Source of the DNA: Rosa chinensis
Taxonomy: Eukaryota; Streptophyta; Magnoliopsida; Rosales; Rosaceae
Reading direction: 5' to 3'
Length of the DNA stretch: 64,000 nt
NCBI RefSeq assembly: GCF_002994745.2
Contig: NC_037091.1
Span: 23,937,789 to 24,001,788, forward strand
Both the position numbers and the translations under genes were made by a program. Under the pieces are notes generated by a model. That model was given only the letters and a program-made list of their open reading frames with translations. It did not search any database and had not been told where the DNA came from. Every line of letters starts with the position of its first letter. The stretch's first letter is position 1. Shown here piece by piece: positions 35,689 to 48,698 of this stretch.

Positions 35689-38348
35689 TGTCGAGACCCA
35701 CCCGGAATTACCCTCCTAACTCCAAGATGGACCTGCGGGGCCCACTTTTCAGAAAAATTCGACAGAACTTCCCCTAAAAGTGGACAACCCTAAACCTGCT
35801 GAAAACACTTCTAAGTATAGCAATTTCTATGTTTGAAGCCACCCTGCTTCCAAGCAACAATCACAAATTTCCAAGTATAAACATCGTACTACACAAACAT
35901 AACCATTTATATAAATTACAACCCAGCAAATCAATTCTTTTTACTTTCTCCAATATTAAACAACTCCCATACACTCATAATTATACAAATGTATAAAACC
36001 ACCCTTTTTAACTCATCAGAGCAATCTAAAGAACACACTCGAAATATAATACATAGAGTAGGTTAACAAATAACCTACTGAGGATAGATGGCAAAGGTGG
36101 TGCTAGCCTCCACTCCTAAGCCGGTCAGCAACGCTGCGATCTGGGCAATTGAAACCAAAGGGCCCAGGGGGAAAGTACATAAAAACGTTAGCGCGAGTGG
36201 ACAAAATAAATAAGTATAAAGGAAGAAAAGTTCATACTCTCCCACAAATTTACATTATAAAAAAAAAATCTCGATGCATGCAACATTATAAAACGTATTT
36301 CTTTAAATTCAAACTCGTGAAAAACATACCAGCCTCGCTGGTTAAAAGAAAACGGACTAGCCCCGCTAGTCAAGTAATGATAAAATATGGGGAAGAGATT
36401 TCACCATACGAAAGAAGGGAGCCTCCCAGGCTCGGGTCGGAGTGTCCCACACTCTGGAGCATCCCATGCTCTGCTCTTACTCACCCACGAACACATAGTA
36501 AGCAGGGAGGAGTACTAATAGGCTAGCTAGCAATAAAATATAGCGACCCAGGTATGGTGGGTAAAAACTAATAAAATCCAATAAATCCTTAAGGCTTCCC
36601 CATGTCCCACGAATAAAGAAAACGCGGGTACGATTCCCAACCGTACCCGGAAATTCTCGTAAAAAGTCATATAAACCAACAGCGTGTCCCACACGCTAAA
36701 AGGATAAATAGATTATCAATAAGGCATTCCCAATGCCAAAATCGTAGGTCGATAAGTAAACATGGAGGTTTACTCCAACAAAACTCAATTTGCCAATAAA
36801 GTCTCAAATCGACGAATATAAATATAATATAAATAGTATAAATCCGAAAATCACCTCGAAAACAATTCGTCGACAATCAACATCAATTATGAATTCGAAT
36901 CCGAGCATAGCAACTTGGTAACCGAAACTTACAAGTGGTATAAATCAATATTTATTTCATGACAATCATTATCAAAAGCAAAACCACGGGATAATTTGCA
37001 ATCAAACTTATATGCTCGGAAAATAATATGTTAAATAAATAAATCATGCTTAATAAATAAATGCATGCATCACTTATTTGAAAACGAAAGTCCACTCACA
37101 GTGTACGGCTAAGCCTGCCGTCGATCCGAACCCTCCTCGAGGGAATCCTCCTCACGTCCTGTACAATATAACGTCCGTAAACCTTAATTACTGGATGGAA
37201 AACTAAATTACGATAATTAAAACCAAACCCTAACATCATCTTTATTTGCCCAAAATCTCCCAATCTTCTTCACTAATATTATTCCCTTAAGGTATGGGCT
37301 TTAGGGCCGAATCAAGGAAATCCGATAGATGGATTTCTCATAATTCAATTAACAATTTCATCATTGATCAACATCAAAATCCATAATCACTCTTCTCCAA
37401 TTTTATCCCAAAACTGAAATCATGGAACTAAAAGTATAATTGACTAATTATATCAACAACAGAAGTCAAATTCCGGCCAAAACACAATCTCACGCGCCAC
37501 CTACAGTGGCGGCGCGTGGCACCCACGCGCCGGTACCAACCTCCACCACTGGCTAGCAAATTTCATATATATCAACTACTCAACACACTGATTAAACTTC
37601 TCAACTACAACATTCCCAAATTATACCTGTAAATGGTCGAATTCAACCGGCGAAATTAACCCAGAAAATCAAGAACCCTAGATTTTCAATTCTGCCTCTA
37701 CACTTCAAATCTTGATTCGAGGCTAGGGGCGAAATGATCTCCGTGGAAAACCGAGCCTTCGACGGCAAAATGGTGACCGGAGGTGGCCGGAATCGCCGGA
37801 AATCGGCAAAAATGGCTAACTGCCACCGTAGCTTCCTCCGCTCCAAATCGAGCTTCTCCGGCCAAATCACCGTAATATACCTCCACAGACGTGACAAGGG
37901 GGAGAAACCGAGCTTGGGGGTGGCCGGATTACGTCGTGGGTCGGCTGGAGGAGGAAGAAATCGAAAGGGGAAAAGATCGGGCCGAAAGGGAGGAAGGGTC
38001 GGGGAGAGAGAGAAGAGAGAGTTACCCGGCTAGGTAGATTTCTGAAAATAGAAATCTACCAACAGTAATTTCCATATATATATATATAACTTACCATGAA
38101 CAGTAAATTCTACATTTTTAGCCATAACTCTCACATACTAAGCCCAATTTTTACGTACCACATATGCACGCGCTCGGTTTAACGTCCCCTACAACTTTCA
38201 TGAAGAACATTTCCTCAAATTTTGACCCGAAAAAAAAAGTCAACTTTTAGGGCCATTAAAATATCAATAAAGATTAAAAATTGAAAGTATCCAACAATTA
38301 TCGTCCAAATAATGAGTAAATCGTTAATTCTAGGTTCGGGACGTAACA
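35689..38348 (-). repeat. Gypsy LTR A (3' outer LTR, 2,660 bp)
   Basis: Reads TGTTACGTCCC...GGTCTCGACA on the - strand. It differs from LTRs B and C near its low-coordinate end (TGTCGAGACCCACCCGG against TGTCAGGACCCACCCCGG). It contains the hairpin with loop CAC at 37511-37531. Confidence 0.9.
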
Positions 38349-38358
38349 ATCTCCCCCC
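38349..38358 (-). other. Polypurine tract, copy 1
   Basis: The minus strand reads GGGGGGAGAT directly before the LTR start TGTTACGTCCC. The equivalent site in copy 2 is 44922-44932. Confidence 0.7.
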
Positions 38359-38400
38359 TAAAAAAATTTCGACCTCGAAATTACATACCTGCTAGCGAAA

Positions 38401-39599
38401 TAGGTGAGGATACTGCCTTCTCATTTGCTCTTTTGGTTCCCAAGTAGCTTCTTCTACCATATGATTACTCCAAAGCACCTTGACCAAGGGTATTGTTTTG
38501 TTCCTGAGATCTGCTCCCTCATATCAAGTATTTGAACCGGTTTTTCTTCATATGTCAAGTCTTCCCTCAATCGGATAGGTTGCTCTTGTAGAACATGAGA
38601 GGGATCAGCAACATACTTGCGAAGCATTGAGACATGGAAGACATCATGTACTCTGGATAATCTTGGAGGTAGTGCTAAACGATAAGCAACTTCACCAATT
38701 CGCTCCGTGATTTCATATGGTCCGATGTATCTAGGGCTAAGCTTCCCTCGTTTCCCAAATCTTATAACACCCTTCCATGGAGATAGTTTCAAGAATACCC
38801 AGTCACCTACTTGAAACTCCAAATCTTTTCTTCTGTTATCTGCATAACTCTTTTGTCTGCTCTGAGCCGTTTTAAGTTTTTCCTTGATCACTTTGACCTT
38901 TTCAGTCATAATTCGTACCAATTCTAGACCAATAAGTTTCCTTTCTCCTACCTCATTCCAACATAGAGGGGTACGACCTTGTTTGCCATAAAGGGCTTCA
39001 TAAGGAGCCATGTCAATGCTGGAGTGATAACTGTTATTATACGCAAACTCTATCAATGCGACATGATTATCCCAATTCCCCTTAAATTGCAAAACACAAG
39101 CTCTCAACATCTCTTCCAATGTTTGAATGGTCCTTTCCGTCTGTCCATCTGTTTGCGGGTGAAACGCGGTACTAAACTGAGACTGAGTGCCCAAAGCCTC
39201 CATCAGCTCACGCCAGAACTTTGAAGTGAAACGAGGATCACGATCAGAAGTAATAGAAACGGGTGTGCCGTGGAGTTTCACTATCTCATTCATGTATAAC
39301 TCTGCATATTTATCCATTTTATAAGTCTTGTTGACAGGTAAGAAATGTACGGATTTAGTAAGCCGGTCCACAATTACCCAAATGCTATCATGACCATTAC
39401 GACTACGTGGTAACCCTGATACGAAGTCCATAGTAATGTGCTCCCACTTCCATTCTGGTATCGGTAATGGCTGTAACAAACCTGAGGGCTTTTGTCTTTC
39501 TGCTTTCACTTGTTGACACACTAGACATCTTCTTACATAAGCTGCAATTTCCCTCTTCATGTTAGGCCACCAGTAGTATTCCTTAAGAGTCCGATACAT
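38401..39599 (-). pseudogene. Integrase with chromodomain-like tail, gypsy copy 1
   Basis: The frame 39599-38454 begins MYRTLKEYYWWPNMKREIAA and includes the zinc-binding part (CLVCQQVKAE), the catalytic core (MDFVSGLPRS, then SDRDPRFTSKFW and HPQTDGQTERT) and the C-terminal GPYEITERIGEVAYRLALP region. A one-base loss after ILDMREQ shifts the frame; the remainder (LRNKTIPLVKVLW, EEATWEPKEQMRRQYPHLF) continues in the next frame to about 38401 and is the Tekay-type chromodomain-like end. A TGA where Ser is expected separates it from the RNase H part upstream (HPG*TKMYRT). Both lesions also occur in copy 2. Confidence 0.88.
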
Positions 39600-39605
39600 T
39601 TTGGT

Positions 39606-40409
39606 TCAACCAGGATGCATGGCATAAGCAGAACTATGAGCCTCCTCTAGTATCTCCTGTTTAAGATCATCCTGATCGGATACACAGATTCTATTCCCGC
39701 ACATCAAGGCTCCATCCCCTCTAATAATGAAGTCTTCTCTAGCTCCATTCTCCACTGCCTCTCTCACTTCTTGTAGAGCTTCATCATGCAGCTGCGCCTC
39801 TCGTACTTTGTCAATAAGGATTGGCCTCACATGGAAACTGGCTATTAAGGCTGCAGATTCATCTGTCCCTTCCAAACTAACTCCTGTAGCTTGCAATTCA
39901 TAAAGAAGTGGAACTCGGACCGTTCTCAAATGTGACAAGGAAGGGGAGGGTAACAGGGAAGGATAGGATTTCCTACTACGAGCATCAGCTACCACATTGG
40001 CCCTTCCTGGATGATACTCGATCGTGCAATCATAATCCTTAATCAACTCCAACCATCTTCTTTGCCTCAAATTAATCTCTTTTTGTGTAAGTAAATATTG
40101 AAGACTCTTGTGATCCGTAAAGATTTGACACCGAGCTCCATATAAATAGTGCCTCCAAAGTTTAAGTGCAAGTACTACCACAGCTAATTCAAGGTCATGT
40201 GTCGGATAATTTAACTCATGCGGCTTCAATTGTCTAGAGGCATAGGCAATCACTTTTCCATGTTGCATCAGAACACAACCCAAGCCTTGCCTTGAGGCAT
40301 CACTATATACCACATACTCCCCACTATCATCAGGCAAAGCTAGAACCGGAGCACTAGTTAAACGACTCTTGAGCTCTTGAAAACTTTGCTCACTCTTCTG
40401 ACCAAACAA
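39606..40409 (-). pseudogene. RNase H and integrase N-terminus, gypsy copy 1
   Basis: Encodes [20 protein letters not shown], the RNase H motif [26 protein letters not shown], and [20 protein letters not shown]. It ends at HPG before the TGA. It is separated from the reverse transcriptase frame by a 2-bp deletion near 40395 that copy 2 does not have. Confidence 0.88.
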
Positions 40410-41271
40410 ACTTCACACCCTTCCTAGTCAACCTAGTAAGAGGAGTTGCAATCCTTGAGAAATCTTGTATGAATCGCCGGTAATAACCTGCCAAACCCAA
40501 GAAACTATGAATCTCTGTCACTGAAGTAGGTCTTTCCCAATTTAACACCGCTTTTACCTTCTGAGGGTCCACACTAATACCTTCTGCAGAAACAATATGA
40601 CCCAAGAATCCTATGTTGTTAAGCCAAAATTCACATTTATTGAACTTCACATACAACTGGGCCTCCCTCAAGGTTCGCAATACAATTCTTAGATGTTTAG
40701 CATGTTGACCATCGTCCTTAGAGTACACCAAGATATCATCGATGAACACAATCACGAAGCGATCAAGGTAAGGACGGAACACTCTATTCATGACGTCCAT
40801 AAAAGCTGCAGGAGCATTAGTTAACCCAAACGACATTACTCTGAATTCATAGTGACCATAACGTGATCGAAAAGCAGTCTTGGGTATATCAGACTCCCTT
40901 ATCCGCAACTGATGATAACCCGATCTCAAATCGATTTTAGAAAAGACCTTGGCTCCTCTCAACTGATCAAAGAGATTGTCAATGCGAGGCAAAGGGTATT
41001 TGTTCTTCACGGTACCACCAGTAGATGTACCAGCAGATGACTGACCAGCGGCCTGAAAATGGGTAGATGCAACTCTCTGGGTCAATAGAGGGCAATCCCT
41101 CCTAAAGTGGCCCTGCTGTCCACACTCAAAGCACCCAACTGGCTGGTATTGCCCAAACTGGGCTGGCTGACTAGCTGGAGTCCTGTGCTGACTACTAAAA
41201 CCAGCCCTGCTCTGGCCAAACTGGCGTCCACTAGACTGTCCCCAAGTAAATCTCCTGATATGCCCCCGCAT
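40390..41271 (-). pseudogene. Zinc knuckle fused to truncated reverse transcriptase, gypsy copy 1
   Basis: A CCHC knuckle ([14 protein letters not shown]) is followed after about 30 residues directly by [20 protein letters not shown], the middle of the reverse transcriptase. The usual protease and the first ~100 residues of reverse transcriptase are therefore missing. The rest is good: [26 protein letters not shown], the catalytic [23 protein letters not shown], and the thumb [11 protein letters not shown]. Without protease and the first catalytic Asp region it cannot be autonomous. Confidence 0.9.
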
Positions 41272-42053
41272 CTAAAACGAGATCCGGCACTAGATCCACT
41301 ACTCTGTCCACTGCCTACAGAAGATCCGGACCCTGAGGTAGAAGCAGCCTTCTTGGATGGACCCTGACTGGGGCCACCCAAATCTCGGGGTCGGACACCA
41401 GACAGATACATAGTCTCAAGTCGCAGAGCAGCATTAACTGCCTCAGAATAATTACCAAATGGTACTCCTGTCAACTGCTCACGATACTTACCCCCCAATC
41501 CATCAACAAATCTGTAGATCCGCTCGTTCTCAGTGCCAACCAGATCAGGCACAAACTGAGCTAACTGGGTGAACCGCTGCTCAAACTCCGTAACAGTCAT
41601 GTCCCCCTTATCTAAATGTAGGAACTCATATTTCATCCTGTCACGGATAGCTGTACCATAATACCGCCCCGTAAAATGTTCCTTGAACTGTTCCCAAGTG
41701 ATTGGGCCATCATTCTCTAATTCCCTGCTAGTATAAGCCCACCAATCAAAAGCCACACCATCAAGAAAGTCCACTGCTAAACCCACTTTCCGGTCTTCTA
41801 GGCAATGGATTTGAGTGAAGACCTGCTCCATTTTGTTCAACCAATTCTGGGCATCCATAGCATTAGGAGCATGGGAGAAACTATAAGCTCCATGCCTCTT
41901 CGCTCGCTCCATGGTAAAATCGGTTCTGGAGCCCGGAAGCGCTGCAGTCAATTGCTGCACAATACGTCCCAAAGCTTCCGCTATTCCTCCAGGAGCATTC
42001 TCATCTCCTGGAATGGGAGGGGTCTCCCCACGAGTCCGGCGTCTAGGAGGCAT
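41082..42053 (-). pseudogene. Gag, gypsy copy 1
   Basis: A 323-aa frame starting MPPRRRTRGETPPIPGDENA. Capsid region: AQNWLNKMEQVFTQIHC, VAFDWWAYTSRELE, WEQFKEHFTGRYYG, EFLHLDKGDMTVTEFEQRF. It forms the shell of the virus-like particle. The frame shifts near 41275, where GSRFR should continue into the knuckle frame; the last ~65 residues are therefore out of frame. The same break is present in copy 2. Confidence 0.88.
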
Positions 42054-42247
42054 AGCACCTGAGATTGAGAAAGAATTAGATGACTCACAACAAAGATACT
42101 AAGACAACTACATTATACACTTGAAGAACATACTAGCATCGAAGAGCACACGATGGGGATCCGCCGCGGTCGGGCCATCACTCGGAAGATACTAGATGTC
42201 CTCAAATGTATAAAGTAGTATAAATGACAGGAAACGGGAAACCTAAT

Positions 42248-42259
42248 GCTCTGATACCA
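42248..42259 (-). other. Primer binding site tRNA-iMet, copy 1
   Basis: The minus strand reads TGGTATCAGAGC two bases from LTR B (42262). Confidence 0.88.
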
Positions 42260-42261
42260 AC

Positions 42262-44921
42262 TGTCAGGACCCACCCCGGAATTACCCTCCTAACTCCAAG
42301 ATGGACCTGCGGGGCCCACTTTTCGGAAAAATTAGACAGAACTTCCCCTAAAAGTGGACAACCCTAAACCTATTGAAAACACTTCTAAGTATAGCAATTT
42401 CTATGTTTGAAGCCACCCTGCTTCCAAGCAACAATCCGCAAATTTCCAAGTATAAACATCGTACTACACAAACATAACCATTTATATAAATTACAACCCA
42501 GCAAATCAATTCTTTTTACTTTCTCCAATATTAAACAACTCCCATACACTCATAATTATACAAATGTATAAAACCACCCTTTTTAAGTCATCAGAGCAAT
42601 CTAAAGAACACACTCGAAATATAATACATAGAGTAGGTTAACAAATAACCTACTGAGGATAGATGGAAAAGTGGTGCTAGCCTCCACTCCTAAGCCGGTC
42701 AGCAACGCTGCGATCTGGGCAATTGAAACCAAAGGGCCCAGGGGGAAAGTACATAAAAACGTTAGCGTGAGTGGACAAAATAAATAAGTATAAAGGAAGA
42801 AAAGTTCATACTCTCCCACAAATTTACATTATAAAAAAAAAATCTCGATGCATGCAACGTTATAAAACGTATTTCTTTAAATTCAAAACTCGTGAAAAAC
42901 ATACCAGCCTCGCTGGTTAAAAGAAAACGGACTAGCCCCGCTAGTCAAGTAATGATAAAATATGGGGAAGAGATTTCACCATACGAAAGAAGGGAGCCTC
43001 CCAGGCTCGGGTCGGAGTGTCTCACACTCTGGAGCATCCCATGCTCTGCTCTTACTCACCCACGAACACATAGTAAGCAGGGAGGAGTACTAATAGGCTA
43101 GCTAGCAATAAAATATAGCGACCCAGGTATGGTGGGTAAAAACTAATAAAATCCAATAAATCCTTAAGGCTTCCCCATGTCCCACGAATAAAGAAAACGC
43201 GGGTGCGATTCCCAACCGTACCCGGAAATTCTCGTAAAAAGTCATATAAACCAACAGCGTGTCCCACATGCTAAAAGGATAAATAGATTATCAATAAGGC
43301 ATTCCCAATGCCAAAATCGTAGGTCGATAAGTAAACATGGAGGTTTACTCCAACAAAACTCAATTTGCCAATAAAGTCTCAAATCGACGAATATAAATAT
43401 AATATAAATAGTATAAATCCGAAAATCACCTCGAAAACAATTCGTCGACAATCAACATCAATTATGAATTCGAATCCGAGCATAGCAACTTGGTAACCGA
43501 AACTTACAAGTGGAATAAATCAATATTTATTTCCTGACAATCATTATCAAAAGCAAAACCACGGGATAATTTGCAATCAAACTTATATGCTCGGAAAATA
43601 ATATGTTAAATAAATAAATCATGCTTAATAAATAAATGCATGCATCACTTATTTGAAAACGAAAGTCCACTCACAGTGTACGGCTAAGCCTGCCGTCGAT
43701 CCGAACCCTCCTCGAGGGAATCCTCCTCACGTCCTGTACAATATAACGTCCGTAAACCTTAATTACTGGATGGAAAACTAAATTACGATAATTAAAACCA
43801 AACCCTAACATCATCTTTATTTGCCCAAAATCTCCCAATCTTCTTCACTAATATTATTCCCTTAAGGTATGGGCTTTAGGGCCGAATCAAGGAAATCCGA
43901 TAGATGGATTTCTCATAATTCAATTAACAATTTCATCATTGATCAACATCAAAATCCATAATCACTCTTCTCCAATTTTATCCCAAAACTGAAATCATGG
44001 AACTAAAAGTATAATTGACTAATTATATCAACAACAGAAGTCAAATTCCGGCCAAAACACAATCTCACGCGCCACCTACAGTGGCGGCGCGTGGCACCCA
44101 CGCGCCGGTACCAACCTCCACCACTGGCTAGCAAATTTCATATATATCAACTACTCAACACACTGATTAAACTTCTCAACTACAACATTCCCAAATTATA
44201 CCTGTAAATGGTCGAATTCAACCGGCGAAATTAACCCAGAAAATCAAGAACCCTAGATTTTCAATTCTGCCTCTACACTTTAAATCTTGATTCGAGGCTA
44301 GGGGCGAAATGATCTCCGTGGAAAACCGAGCCTTCGACGGCAAAATGGTGACCGGAGGTGGCCGGAATCGCCGGAAATCAGCAAAAATGGCCAACTGCCA
44401 CCGTAGCTTCCTCCGCTCCAAATCGAGCTTCTCCGGCCAAATCACCGTAATATACCTCCACAGACGTGACAAGGGGGAGAAACCGAGCTTGGGGGTGGCC
44501 GGATTACGTCGTGGGTCGGCTGGAGGAGGAAGAAATCGAAAGGGGAAAAGATCGGGCCGAAAGGGAGGAAGGGTCGGGGAGAGAGAGAAGAGAGAGTTAC
44601 CCGGCTAGGTAGATTTCTGAAAATAGAAATCTACCAACAGTAATTTCCATATATATATATAACTTACCATGAACAGTAAATTCTACATTTTTAGCCATAA
44701 CTCTCACATACTAAGCCCAATTTTTACGTACCACATATGCACGCGCTCGGTTTAATGTCCCCTACAACTTTCATGAAGAACATTTCCTCAAATTTTGACC
44801 CGAAAAAAAAAGTCAACTTTTAGGGCCATTAAAATATCAATAAAGATTAAAAATTGAAAGTATCCAACAATTATCGTCCAAATAATGAGTAAATCGTTAA
44901 TTCTAGGTTCGGGACGTAACA
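42262..44921 (-). repeat. Gypsy LTR B (middle LTR, 2,660 bp)
   Basis: It serves as the 5' LTR of copy 1 and the 3' LTR of copy 2. Its low-coordinate end matches LTR C rather than LTR A, and its length equals that of LTR A. Hairpin with loop CAC at 44086-44106. Confidence 0.9.
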
Positions 44922-44932
44922 ATCTCCCCCCC
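44922..44932 (-). other. Polypurine tract, copy 2
   Basis: The minus-strand run GGGGGGAGAT sits directly before the LTR B start TGTTACGTCCC. Confidence 0.7.
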
Positions 44933-44975
44933 AAAAAAAAATTTCGACCTCGAAATTAAATACTTGCTAGCGAAA

Positions 44976-46174
44976 TAGGTGAGGATACTGCCTTCTCATT
45001 TGCTCTTTTGGTTCCCAAGTAGCTTCTTCTACCATATGATTACTCCAAAGCACCTTGACCAAGGGTATTGTTTTGTTCCTGAGATCTGCTCCCTCCTATC
45101 AAGTATTTGAACCGGTTTTTCTTCATATGTCAAGTCTTCCCTCAATCGGATAGGTTGCTCTTGTAGAACATGAGAGGGATCAGCAACATACTTGCGAAGA
45201 ATTGAGACATGGAAGACATCATGTACTCTGGATAATCTTGGAGGTAGTGCTAAACGATAAGCAACTTCACCAATTCGCTCCGTGATTTCATATGGTCCGA
45301 TGTATCTAGGGCTAAGCTTCCCTCGTTTCCCAAATCTTATAACACCCTTCCATGGAGATAGTTTCAAGAATACCCAGTCACCTACTTGAAACTCCAAATC
45401 TTTTCTTCTGTTATCTGCATAACTCTTTTGTCTGCTCTGAGCCGTTTTAAGTTTTTCCTTGATCACTTTGACCTTTTCAGTCATAATTCGTACCAATTCT
45501 GGACCAATAAGTTTCCTTTCTCCTACCTCATTCCAACATAGAGGGGTACGGCCTTGTTTGCCATAAAGGGCTTCATAAGGAGCCATGTCAATGCTGGAGT
45601 GATAACTGTTATTATACGCAAACTCTATCAATGCGACATGATTATCCCAATTCCCCTTAAATTGCAAAACACAAGCTCTCAACATCTCTTCCAATGTTTG
45701 AATGGTCCTTTCCGTCTGTCCATCTGTTTGCGGGTGAAACGCGGTACTAAACTGAGACTGAGTGCCCAAAGCCTCCATCAGCTCACGCCAGAACTTTGAA
45801 GTGAAACGAGGATCACGATCAGAAGTAATAGAAACGGGTGTGCCGTGGAGTTTCACTATCTCATTCATGTATAACTCTGCATATTTATCCATTTTATAAG
45901 TCTTGCTGACAGGTAAGAAATGTACGGATTTAGTAAGCCGGTCCACAATTACCCAAATGCTATCATGACCATTACGACTACGTGGTAACCCTGATACGAA
46001 GTCCATAGTAATGTGCTCCCACTTCCATTCTGGTATCGGTAATGGCTGTAACAAACCTGAGGGCTTTTGTCTTTCTGCTTTCACTTGTTGACACACTAGA
46101 CATCTTCTTACATAAGCTGCAATTTCCCTCTTCATGTTAGGCCACCAGTAGTATTCCTTAAGAGTCCGATACAT
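44976..46174 (-). pseudogene. Integrase with chromodomain-like tail, gypsy copy 2
   Basis: Nearly identical to copy 1 (differences include NKTY to SKTY, LELV to PELV, SMLR to SILR and ILDM to ILDR). It carries the same frameshift after the REQ residues and the same TGA before MYRT, so these lesions predate the duplication of the internal region. Confidence 0.88.
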
Positions 46175-46180
46175 TTTGGT

Positions 46181-47089
46181 TCAACCAGGATGCATGGCAT
46201 AAGCAGAACTATGAGCCTCCTCTAGTATCTCCTGTTTAAGATCATCCTGATCGGGTACACAGATTCTATTCCCGCACATCAAGGCTCCATCCCCTCTAAT
46301 AATGAAGTCTTCTCTAGCTCCATTCTCCACTGCCTCTCTCACTTCTTGTAGAGCTTCATCATGCAGCTGCGCCTCTCGTACTTTGTCAATAAGGATTGGC
46401 CTCACATGGAAACTGGCTATTAAGGCTGCAGATTCTTCTGTCCCTTCAAAACTAACTCCTGTAGCTTGCAATTCATAAAGAAGTGGAACTCGGACCGTTC
46501 TCAAATGTGACAAGGAAGGGGAGGGTAACAGGGAAGGATAGGATTTCCTACTACGAGCATCAGCTACCACATTGGCCCTTCCCGGATGATACTCGATCGT
46601 GCAATCATAATCCTTAATCAACTCCAACCATCTTCTTTGCCTCAAATTAATCTCTTTTTGTGTAAGTAAATATTGAAGACTCTTGTGATCCGTAAAGATT
46701 TGACACCGAGCTCCATATAAATAGTGCCTCCAAAGTTTAAGTGCAAGTACTACCGCAGCTAATTCAAGGTCATGTGTCGGATAATTTAACTCATGCGGCT
46801 TCAATTGTCTAGAGGCATAGGCAATCACTTTTCCATGTTGCATCAGAACACAACCCATGCCTTGCCTTGAGGCATCACTATATACCACACACTCCCCACT
46901 ATCATCAGGCAAAGCTAGAACCGGAGCACTAGTTAAACGACTCTTGAGCTCTTGAAAACGTTGCTCACACTCTTCTGACCAAACAAACTTCACACCCTTC
47001 CTAGTCAACCTAGTAAGAGGAGTTGCAATCCTTGAGAAATCTTGTACGAATCGCCGGTAATAACCTGCCAAACCCAAGAAACTTCGCAT
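46181..47089 (-). pseudogene. RT thumb, RNase H and integrase N-terminus, gypsy copy 2
   Basis: The frame opens in [17 protein letters not shown] and continues through [15 protein letters not shown] without the 2-bp deletion of copy 1, then RNase H as in copy 1. It joins badly to the upstream part because of a 137-bp deletion at about 47083. Confidence 0.88.
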
Positions 47090-47219
47090 ACAACTGGGCC
47101 TCCCTCAAGGTTCGCAATACAATTCTTAGATGTTTAGCATGTTGACCATCGTCCTTAGAGTACACCAAGATATCATCGATGAACACAATCACGAAGCGAT
47201 CAAGGTAAGGACGGAACAC
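47010..47219 (-). pseudogene. Reverse transcriptase palm fragment, gypsy copy 2
   Basis: Encodes [20 protein letters not shown], then [20 protein letters not shown], then runs out of frame through the deletion junction (AKFLGFGRL). It is separated from the preceding frame by a TGA (AGA in copy 1) at about 47220. Confidence 0.85.
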
Positions 47220-47708
47220 TCAATTCATGACGTCCATAAAAGCTGCAGGAGCATTAGTTAACCCAAACGACATTACTCTGAATTCATAGTGACCATAACG
47301 TGATCGAAAAGCAGTCTTGGGTATATCAGACTCCCTTATCCGCAACTGATGATAACCCGATCTCAAATCGATTTTAGAAAAGACCTTGGCTCCTCTCAAC
47401 TGATCAAAGAGATTGTCAATGCGAGGCAAAGGGTATTTGTTCTTCACGGTACCACCAGTAGATGTACCAGCAGATGACTGACCAGCGGCCTGAAAATGGG
47501 TAGATGCAACTCTCTGGGTCAATAGAGGGCAATCCCTCCTAAAGTGGCCCTGCTGTCCACACTCAAAGCACCCAACTGGCTGGTATTGCCCAAACTGGGC
47601 TGGCTGACTAGCTGGAGTCCTGTGCTGACTACTAAAACCAGCCCTGCTCTGGCCAAACTGGCGTCCACTAGACTGTCCCCAAGTAAATCTCCTGATATGC
47701 CCCCGCAT
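47220..47708 (-). pseudogene. Zinc knuckle fused to truncated RT, gypsy copy 2
   Basis: Same fusion as copy 1: CCHC knuckle followed by [18 protein letters not shown]. It ends prematurely at MDVMN because AGA has become TGA. Confidence 0.88.
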
Positions 47709-48490
47709 CTAAAACGAGATCCGGCACTAGATCCACTACTCTGTCCACTGCCTACAGAAGATCCGGACCCTGAGGTAGAAGCAGCCTTCTTGGATGGACC
47801 CTGACTGGGGCCACCCAAATCTCGGGGTCGGACACCAGACAGATACATAGTCTCAAGTCGCAGAGCAGCATTAACTGCCTCAGAATAATTACCAAATGGT
47901 ACTCCTGTCAACTGCTCACGATACTTACCCCCCAATCCATCAACAAATCTGTAGATCCGCTCGTTCTCAGTGCCAACCAGATCAGGCACAAACTGAGCTA
48001 ACTGGGTGAACCGCTGCTCAAACTCCGTAACAGTCATGTCCCCCTTATCTAAATGTAGGAACTCATATTTCATCCTGTCACGGATAGCTGTACCATAATA
48101 CCGCCCCGTAAAATGTTCCTTGAACTGTTCCCAAGTGATTGGGCCATCATTCTCTAATTCCCTGCTAGTATAAGCCCACCAATCAAAAGCCACACCATCA
48201 AGAAAGTCCACTGCTAAACCCACTTTCCGGTCTTCTAGGCAATGGATTTGAGTGAAGACCTGCTCCATTTTGTTCAACCAATTCTGGGCATCCATAGCAT
48301 TAGGAGCATGGGAGAAACTATAAGCTCCATGCCTCTTCGCTCGCTCCATGGTAAAATCGGTTCTGGAGCCCGGAAGCGCTGCAGTCAATTGCTGCACAAT
48401 ACGTCCCAAAGCTTCCGCTATTCCTCCAGGAGCATTCTCATCTCCTGGAATGGGAGGGGTCTCCCCACGAGTCCGGCGTCTAGGAGGCAT
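47519..48490 (-). pseudogene. Gag, gypsy copy 2
   Basis: A 323-aa frame identical in protein sequence to copy 1, with the same out-of-frame C-terminus. This indicates very recent shared origin of the two internal regions. Confidence 0.88.
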
Positions 48491-48684
48491 AGCACCTGAG
48501 ATTGAGAAAGAATTAGATGACTCACAACAAAGATACTAAGACAACTACATTATACACTTGAAGAACATACTAGCATCGAAGAGCACACGATGGGGATCCG
48601 CCGCGGTCGGGCCATCACTCGGAAGATACTAGATGTCCTCAAATGTATAAAGTAGTATAAATGACAGGAAACGGGAAACCTAAT

Positions 48685-48696
48685 GCTCTGATACCA
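48685..48696 (-). other. Primer binding site tRNA-iMet, copy 2
   Basis: The minus strand reads TGGTATCAGAGC two bases from LTR C (48699). Confidence 0.88.
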
Positions 48697-48698
48697 AC

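Noticed and set aside
37734..38033. 99-aa basic open frame in gypsy LTRs (also 44309 and 50414)
   Set aside because: It lies within the LTR, antisense to the element, with Arg/Gly-rich composition from GC-rich sequence; no independent support.
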